Positions 13,525-17,609 of a stretch of 17,609 nucleotides of DNA are shown piece after piece. The stretch comes from CAZESS01 sp964414415. Its GTDB lineage: Archaea; Thermoplasmatota; E2; UBA202; DSCA01. Under the pieces are notes generated by a model. The model did no database searches and was not told the DNA's origin. It saw only the letters and a program-made list of their open reading frames with translations. Position numbers and translations under genes: made by a program. The stretch is taken from contig CAYPWJ010000027.1 of NCBI GenBank assembly GCA_964414415.1, positions 1-17,609 on the forward strand, written 5' to 3'. Every line of letters begins with the position of its first letter. Within the stretch, counting starts at the first letter, position 1.

Positions 13525-14098
13525 ATTCAGCATGCAGCCGCCTGAGCAGCCATGCCATGTTGCTGCCGAGCGTCCGCATGGTATCCATGCCTTCTCCATC
13601 ATCAGCTACGTCACCCGGATTGCGGCCGATACCGAGATTCCAGTAGCTTGAGCCGGGCACAATCATCTGGCTTATCAGGAAAAACCGGTTGATGGCGTCA
13701 AAGACAGGCAGGGCACCCGCACGCCGGACGGCCACGACGGCAGCACCGACCTTGCCCCGGAACATGTCGTCGTTTGCCCGGGCGACCAGACCGGCACGGT
13801 CGATGAGCGCCTTGAGTTCCGGTGACACATTGGCGAAGTAGGTTGGCGAGGCAAGGATGACGCCGTCCGCCTCAAGCATCCTGGAGATGCAGTCGTTGAC
13901 AGCGTCGTCGATGACACATCGCCGATCCCTGTTTTCGTAACATTCGTAGCAGGCAGTGCATCCGCTGATGTCCCGCCCGGCCAGCGCCACCACCTCTGTA
14001 TCGATGGCTTCGCGTTCCAGCTCGCCCCGCACTGCCTCGAGCAACATCGCGGTGTTGCCCTCCCGGCGGGCGCTCCCGTTGAAGGCGACGACTTTCAT
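13523..14098 (-). CDS. NADPH-dependent FMN reductase / iron-sulfur flavoprotein relative
   Basis: Soluble flavoprotein of 191 residues. The N-terminal MKVVAFNGSARREGNTAMLL is the FMN phosphate-binding loop of the FMN-reductase superfamily. It is followed by GCTACYECYENRDRRC, with C47, C50, C53 and C61 in a compact motif like that of archaeal iron-sulfur flavoproteins. ILASPTYFANVSPELKALIDR is the second flavin loop. Likely role: electron transfer or detoxification of oxygen species or quinones, not determinable here. I start at the ATG at 14098: TTTAAA (about 14119-14124) lies 24 bases ahead, which fits a leaderless mRNA, and the FMN loop then begins at residue 5. The ATG at 14116 is in frame but adds atypical residues. 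Confidence 0.83.
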   Translation of the reverse strand: MKVVAFNGSARREGNTAMLLEAVRGELEREAIDTEVVALAGRDISGCTACYECYENRDRRCVIDDAVNDCISRMLEADGVILASPTYFANVSPELKALIDRAGLVARANDDMFRGKVGAAVVAVRRAGALPVFDAINRFFLISQMIVPGSSYWNLGIGRNPGDVADDGEGMDTMRTLGSNMAWLLRRLHAE

Positions 14099-14140
14099 AC
14101 ACTGGAAACGAGGCATTGTTTAAAAAAGTGGCTTTCGGGG

Positions 14141-14980
14141 TCATACGAGGGTGCCCAACAGAAACGCGCCGAGGGCCATGGCCATCGCGACGCGGAACAG
14201 GTCGGTAGCACAGCCGGCATTCTCTACATCATCGAGGGCCAGGAAGATACCATACGCCAGGAGCGCGTCAGCCGGAATGAACAGCACGAGATACCATCGG
14301 CTGAGGACATCCCAGATGACGGGAAACGGCGTCAGTGCGACGGTGACCGATGTCACGGCGGCGCCCACCCTGACGGCTGCCCGCTGCCCGATACGCATGG
14401 GAAGCGTGAGCCGCTGCGTGGCGTCAGCCACCATATCACGGGTGTCCATCAAGATCTCACGGCCCAGGATAACGAAGAAAGCGATGACAGAGAGCAGCGC
14501 CGCATCCCAGGGCCGGCCGACGGCGGCACCGCCATAGACAAAGGCGAGGCTGGAGAGCACCGCCACCACGACGTTCCCCAGGAACCCGCGCTGCTTGAAT
14601 CTCGTTTCATAGAGCACGAGAAACGTTATCCCGAAGACGGCGAGGGCAAAGCATCCCGGGGTTGCAAGGAGTGAGAGTACACCTGCAGCGGTGAACATCG
14701 CGATTGAGAGGTGCAGGGCCTCCCGGGGCTGGAGGACGCCGGCCGGTATCGGGCGGTGGGGATGTGCAGCGCGGTCGAGATCGCGGTCAAAGTAGTCGTT
14801 GAAGGTCATGCTGCCGGCCGTTAGCAAAAAAATGGCGGGTATCGCAAGCAGCACATTCATCGAGATACGGCCGTCGGCACCGGTATAGGCGCTGACCATC
14901 GCCATGACGCCGAGTTCCGGTCTTGTCATCAGGAAGTAGGCTCGTATCCGTCGGCTCCGCGAGGGATGCTCATATTGCAT
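14141..14980 (-). CDS. UbiA-family prenyltransferase, probable archaeal lipid synthesis
   Basis: Integral membrane prenyltransferase of 279 residues with about nine membrane segments. Two Asp-rich motifs that bind Mg-diphosphate are intact: NDYFDRDLD (N61, D62, D65, D69) and REILMDTRDMVAD (D179, D182, D186). The form REIxxDxxDxxxD is typical of archaeal digeranylgeranylglyceryl phosphate synthase, which adds the second isoprenoid chain of ether lipids. That is the best guess. Other UbiA enzymes (menaquinone or heme pathways) remain possible. The start is uncertain: a TATA-like TTATAT at about 14985-14990 lies too close to the ATG at 14980, and the ATG at 14929 (MTRPELGVM) would also give a normal N terminus. 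Confidence 0.85.
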   Translation of the reverse strand: MQYEHPSRSRRIRAYFLMTRPELGVMAMVSAYTGADGRISMNVLLAIPAIFLLTAGSMTFNDYFDRDLDRAAHPHRPIPAGVLQPREALHLSIAMFTAAGVLSLLATPGCFALAVFGITFLVLYETRFKQRGFLGNVVVAVLSSLAFVYGGAAVGRPWDAALLSVIAFFVILGREILMDTRDMVADATQRLTLPMRIGQRAAVRVGAAVTSVTVALTPFPVIWDVLSRWYLVLFIPADALLAYGIFLALDDVENAGCATDLFRVAMAMALGAFLLGTLV

Positions 14981-15163
14981 GGTGTTATATGAGCCGCCGG
15001 GAGCATGCGGTGAGCAGGCAGCTGGACCCCGGGCTCATCTGGTACCTCCACACTCCATATGGGATAAATGATATATGAGCCTTGTTGTAGCGGGCTCCCG
15101 GCGACACGAACCTTTATAAACCTCGTTTATATAGTATTTAAAGCATTTCGAGGTGCTTGACAG
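14981..15163. promoter_or_regulatory. Divergent ubiA-like/tbp promoter region with repeats
   Basis: For TBP, TTTATAAA (15113-15120) preceded by the BRE-like CGAACC is the best TATA box, with two more AT-rich boxes at 15126-15133 and 15135-15142. GAGGTG (15150-15155) is the ribosome-binding site, 8 bases before the ATG. The rest holds a direct repeat TATATGAGCC (14986-14995, 15072-15081) and an inverted repeat CGCCGGGAGC (14995-15004) with GCTCCCGGCG (15094-15103). Confidence 0.55.
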
Positions 15164-15709
15164 ATGGCCGAAATACAGATAGAAAACGTGGTCGCCTCGA
15201 CCGCCATCGCCGACGAGCTCGACCTGGCGGCGCTGTCAGCGGCGCTGCCGGAAAGCGAGTACAACCCCGGGCAGTTTCCGGGGCTCGTGCTCCGCCTCAC
15301 GGAGCCAAAGACGGCGACGTTGCTGTTCAGCAGCGGAAAGGCGGTCTGCACCGGCGGCAAGACACCCGGCGAGGTACGCCACGCGATACAGACGGTCGCC
15401 GACATGGCCGCGTCGGCCGGGGCGGACGTCCACGAGGAGCCGGACATCGAGGTGCAGAACATCGTCGCCTCCGCTGATCTCGGCACCAGCCTCAATCTGC
15501 ACGCCATCGCCCTGGCGATCGGTCTTGAAAAAGTGGAATATGAGCCTGAGCAGTTCCCCGGCGTCGTCTACCGGCTACGTGAGCCACGTGTCGTGACGCT
15601 GCTGTTCAGCTCAGGCCGGCTGGTCTGCACCGGCGCCCGAAAGCACAGGCAGATAGAGGAGGCCGTAACAGACATCGCCGGCGAGCTCGAAGCGAAGGGG
15701 CTGCTCTAG
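15164..15709 (+). CDS. tbp: TATA-box-binding protein (TBP)
   Basis: General transcription factor that binds the TATA box and recruits TFB and RNA polymerase. The 181-residue product is the usual two-repeat archaeal TBP. Repeat 1 runs from IENVVAST (residue 5) through QFPGLVLRL and TATLLFSSGKAVCTGGK. Repeat 2 starts at VQNIVASADLGTSLNL and continues through QFPGVVYRL and VTLLFSSGRLVCTGARK. The paired phenylalanines that kink the DNA (in FPG and LLFSSG) are present in both repeats. There is no long acidic tail. The last four bases overlap the convergent gene (15706-15903), the two stop codons sharing CTAG. Confidence 0.96.
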   Translation: MAEIQIENVVASTAIADELDLAALSAALPESEYNPGQFPGLVLRLTEPKTATLLFSSGKAVCTGGKTPGEVRHAIQTVADMAASAGADVHEEPDIEVQNIVASADLGTSLNLHAIALAIGLEKVEYEPEQFPGVVYRLREPRVVTLLFSSGRLVCTGARKHRQIEEAVTDIAGELEAKGLL

Positions 15710-15903
15710 TCCTCTTTGCCTTTTACCCTGTCCAGCGTCCAGTCGCCGCGGTCTTCAACCTCGGGTTTTTTGGTCGTGAGCATGTAGACGGCGATGATCG
15801 CAGCCGAGATGACGAAGAGCGCGATGGCTACGATGACCATCGTGTAGACCACGAGGAGCACGACACCCAGAGCAGCGAGGAGCCCCGCTCCGACGCGCAG
15901 CAT
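15706..15903 (-). CDS. Small membrane protein, 65 residues
   Basis: Hypothetical protein. Residues 4-43 are a continuous hydrophobic stretch, enough for two membrane helices with no clear loop. A charged cytoplasmic-type tail of about 22 residues follows (TTKKPEVEDRGDWTLDRVKGKED). It starts five bases after the stop of the AIM24-family gene and is probably cotranscribed with it. Its stop codon overlaps the TBP stop on the other strand. I cannot assign a function. Confidence 0.7.
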   Translation of the reverse strand: MLRVGAGLLAALGVVLLVVYTMVIVAIALFVISAAIIAVYMLTTKKPEVEDRGDWTLDRVKGKED

Positions 15904-15908
15904 GGATA

Positions 15909-16643
15909 TCAGCTCAGGGATTCGTCGATCAGCGTGCCGACCACGCCGGATTTTCCCGAGGTCTCGCTCCGCTGGGGCATGAAGGGCGCGAGCGCCATCG
16001 CCAGGTTTTTCAGCGTCATCGACTGCAGCAGCACCCTGCCGGGCCCCTCAAGCCTGGTGATAAACAGGCCTTCGCCGCCGAAGAGCATGGTCTTGACGCC
16101 CTTGACCCGCTCGATGTCGTAGTCCACGGTTGCATCCCAGCCGACGACGCTGCCCGTGTCCACCTTGACGCGTTCGCTCTCGTCGAGGTCCATCTCGATG
16201 AAGTCGCCGCAGGCGTGGACGAAGGCGGTGCCGTCACCGGACAGCCGCTGGAGGATGAAGCCCTCGCCGCCGAAAAAGGTGGCGCCAAGCCGTTTCTGGA
16301 ACGCGATTTCCATGTCGACGGTGTCCTCAGCGCAGAGAAACGCATCCTTCTGCGCCATGAAATCGGTGCCCGTGGACAGGTCGATGGCTTTGATGGCTCC
16401 GGGTGCGTTGCCCGCAAAGGCGGTCAGGGCGGTACCGCCGGCGGAGGAAAACTCGGTCATGAAGAACGTTTCGCCGGCCAGCTTACGGCCCAGCCCCTTG
16501 AGGAAGCCACCGCGGCTCTTTGCCTCCATCTCCATGTTGGGGGACATGTAGACCATCGCGCCGGCCTCGCCGTACGCCGTCTCTCCCTCGTCGAGCTCAA
16601 GGGTGACAATCTGGAGGTTGTCGCCGGTTATCTTGTATTGCAT
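15909..16643 (-). CDS. AIM24 / TIGR00266 family protein
   Basis: Soluble beta-rich protein of 244 residues matching the widespread AIM24 (TIGR00266) family, whose biochemical role is not established. Typical features are the N-terminal LQIVTLELDEGETAYGEAGAMVYMSPNMEM, then GGFLKGLGRKLAGETFFMTEFSS, and the repeated Gly-rich block TFFGGEGFILQRLSGDGTAFVHACGDFIEMDL, echoed later as MLFGGEGLFITRLEGPGRVLLQSM. The length is close to the family norm. A TATA-like ATTTAA (centre about 16669) lies 26 bases ahead of the ATG and no ribosome-binding site is seen, so the mRNA is probably leaderless. The small membrane protein follows directly. Confidence 0.88.
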   Translation of the reverse strand: MQYKITGDNLQIVTLELDEGETAYGEAGAMVYMSPNMEMEAKSRGGFLKGLGRKLAGETFFMTEFSSAGGTALTAFAGNAPGAIKAIDLSTGTDFMAQKDAFLCAEDTVDMEIAFQKRLGATFFGGEGFILQRLSGDGTAFVHACGDFIEMDLDESERVKVDTGSVVGWDATVDYDIERVKGVKTMLFGGEGLFITRLEGPGRVLLQSMTLKNLAMALAPFMPQRSETSGKSGVVGTLIDESLS

Positions 16644-16736
16644 GATTCATAATCAACGAATATCCTTAAATGTTTCTCACTTTCCCTCCCGGCAACTCAA
16701 CGTTGCTTTAACTCCGTTAAACCACGCTTAAACGAG

Positions 16737-16806
16737 TTTTTAAATGTCGGTATGCATGTGAGAGGTAAAGGCAGGGAGACTCTTTTTTCCAATCACCCTC
16801 CCTGCC
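16737..16806 (+). ncRNA. Candidate hairpin RNA with its own TATA box
   Basis: GGCAGGGAG (16770-16778) and CTCCCTGCC (16798-16806) form a perfect 9-base stem with a 19-base loop holding T6. A TATA-like TTTTTAAATG (16737-16746) on the plus strand is centred about 28 bases before the stem, where a transcript would be expected to begin. The same hairpin read on the minus strand could mark the 3' end of the tRNA transcript. The choice between a small RNA and a processing or termination structure is open. Confidence 0.3.
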
Positions 16807-16832
16807 ACTGCCTCCATTAACAATGAGAGAGA

Positions 16833-16906
16833 TGCCCGGAGCGGGATTTGAACCCGAGTCCAAGCCTCCGCAGGGCTTTAGGATATCCAAGCTACCCCAT
16901 CCGGGC
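16833..16906 (-). tRNA. tRNA-Arg (anticodon GCG)
   Basis: On the minus strand the 7-base acceptor GCCCGGA pairs with TCCGGGC, followed by discriminator A and no encoded CCA. The D arm has G11-C24 and G12-C23 with G10-U25 wobble and a U13-U22 mismatch, and A14, G18, G19, A20 and A21 are in place. The anticodon stem AAGCC/GGCTT closes the loop CTGCGGA, giving anticodon GCG (16869-16871). The T loop is TTCAAAT on a stem with one T49-C65 mismatch. A20 agrees with arginine identity. It reads CGC/CGU codons. The gene begins 7 bases past the Cgi121 stop, so it may be cut from the same transcript. No intron is seen. Confidence 0.9.
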
Positions 16907-16912
16907 ATGCTG

Positions 16913-17431
16913 CTACGTGCGCAGGTCCACCATCGCCACCTGCTCCAATATGAGATCCCCATACATAGAGGTATCGATTGCCTCGCGTTCATCCACGGAT
17001 ATGTCGAAGCGGTCGAGCGTCCCGGCGTCGCCGGACAGCACCTCGCTGTCTGGAGTGAGGCCATGCTCCTCCATGAACACGTCAAGCCCTGCCACCTGGC
17101 CGTCGGCGCCGTCGATGCCGGTGCTGCCGACCGCCACGAGGACCATCTCCCCGTCGCGGATGCCCATCCGGTCGATGGCGTCACGGATCTGCCGGCATCC
17201 CGACGCATAGAGCAGCATCTCCATCGCCAGATCGTTGCAGGTTGCCTCACCACGGCTGAATGAGCGGACAGCATGCCGGATCGCCGACAGCAGATGCAGC
17301 TCGCCGTAGACGGCAGCGGCGTCGAACGCCTGGCAGGCGATGTCACGCGCTGCAGCGAATGCCTGCAGCTCCTCGATGAACGCCTCGATGTCGTCGATAC
17401 TGCCACGGCAGCCGTGTATCTCGATGTCCAT
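16913..17431 (-). CDS. cgi121: KEOPS complex subunit Cgi121
   Basis: Subunit of the KEOPS complex, which with Kae1, Bud32 and Pcc1 makes the t6A modification at position 37 of tRNAs reading ANN codons. Cgi121 binds the tRNA 3' end. The 172-residue product begins MDIEIHGCRGSIDDIEAFIEEL and contains the central pattern VYGELHLLSAIRHAVRSFSRGEATCNDLAMEMLLYASGCRQIRDAIDRMGI, typical of the family, including the helix with LYASG-RQI. The ATG directly follows the Hel308 stop with no gap. The Hel308-Cgi121 pairing is recurrent in euryarchaea and supports the call. Confidence 0.9.
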   Translation of the reverse strand: MDIEIHGCRGSIDDIEAFIEELQAFAAARDIACQAFDAAAVYGELHLLSAIRHAVRSFSRGEATCNDLAMEMLLYASGCRQIRDAIDRMGIRDGEMVLVAVGSTGIDGADGQVAGLDVFMEEHGLTPDSEVLSGDAGTLDRFDISVDEREAIDTSMYGDLILEQVAMVDLRT

Positions 17432-17609
17432 CTATGCCACCTGTTCCCTGATCGAGGCGGCTGTCTCCGGCCCGATGTGCGGGATCTCCTGCAGCCGTTC
17501 TATGCTGGCTTTCCTTAAATCGTTTACGCTCCTGAAGCCGGCCTTGTGCAGCGCCCTGGCCCTGACACGGCCGACGTTGCGGAGCTGCACCAGGTTGAGC
17601 AGCTGCTCC
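17432..17609 (-). CDS. hel308: Hel308 helicase, C-terminal end (partial)
   Basis: Only the last 58 codons are in the window; the gene continues beyond its right edge. The reading frame gives LLNLVQLRNVGRVRARALHK, then AGFRSVNDLRKASIERLQEIPHIG, and ends REQVA. This is the C-terminal helix-hairpin-helix domain of the superfamily 2 DNA helicase Hel308 (Ski2-like), which acts on stalled replication forks. The VGRVRARAL and IPHIGPETA segments are the two hairpins. The stop codon touches the Cgi121 ATG. The identification rests on this short domain and on gene context. Confidence 0.82.
   Translation of the reverse strand, partial: EQLLNLVQLRNVGRVRARALHKAGFRSVNDLRKASIERLQEIPHIGPETAASIREQVA

Noticed and set aside
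16833..16906. tRNA with an unusual two-base linker after the D stem
   Set aside because: On renumbering with a 10-25 G-U pair and a 13-22 U-U mismatch, A14, A20 and A21 fall in their usual places and no extra base is needed.
1..17609. CRISPR arrays, rRNA genes, defence systems or prophage genes
   Set aside because: I found no regularly spaced repeats, rRNA-like blocks, nuclease/helicase defence sets or phage structural genes on either strand.

Overview
The window reads as archaeal chromosome, most likely from a G+C-rich euryarchaeote. The archaeal marks are a TATA-binding protein, a UbiA-type prenyltransferase of the ether-lipid kind, the helicase Hel308 next to the KEOPS subunit Cgi121, TATA boxes about 26 bases ahead of several start codons, and a tRNA gene with no encoded CCA. 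The surface proteins (a NosD-like beta-helix protein and a PKD-domain fragment) resemble those common in Thermoplasmata and methanogen lineages. The sequence alone does not settle the lineage.

Layout. Positions 1-333 hold no gene: an AT-rich stretch, a striking C homopolymer (121-159) and the probable 3' end of the hydrogenase transcript. Positions 334-8444 (minus strand) are a complete 14-gene mbh operon in the canonical order mbhA to mbhN. It encodes a group 4 membrane-bound [NiFe] hydrogenase fused to an Mrp-type Na+/H+ antiporter module. Both CxxC nickel-ligand pairs are intact in MbhL, so it should be a true ferredoxin-oxidising, H2-evolving and ion-pumping complex rather than the sulfane reductase version. 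Ten of the 13 gene junctions are 4-base stop/start overlaps. One of them (mbhI/mbhJ) appears to use ATA as the start codon.

Positions 8445-11144 form a visibly AT-richer accessory island: a small unrecognised minus-strand ORF, a secreted beta-helix protein, and an N-terminally truncated PKD protein, with short repeated motifs at both edges. Positions 11145-14098 hold small accessory genes: a flavodoxin-like protein, a membrane protein built from two tandem 59-residue repeats, two divergent secreted proteins that look like paralogues of an unrecognised family, and an FMN-reductase/iron-sulfur-flavoprotein relative. Positions 14141-15709 carry a UbiA prenyltransferase divergent from TBP, with direct and inverted repeats between them. 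Positions 15706-16643 carry a two-gene unit (an AIM24/TIGR00266 protein and a small membrane protein). Positions 16833-17609 carry Hel308 (3' end only), Cgi121 and tRNA-Arg(GCG), closely packed on the minus strand.

The one clear multi-gene machine is the Mbh complex. MbhJ, K, L, M and N take electrons from ferredoxin to protons, and MbhA to MbhI use the energy to move Na+/H+. The other genes are housekeeping or accessory and are not obviously linked to it. The observations most worth a second look are the ATA start of mbhJ, the C tract, the divergent secreted paralogue pair, the inverted repeat at the mbhA promoter, and a candidate hairpin RNA next to tRNA-Arg.
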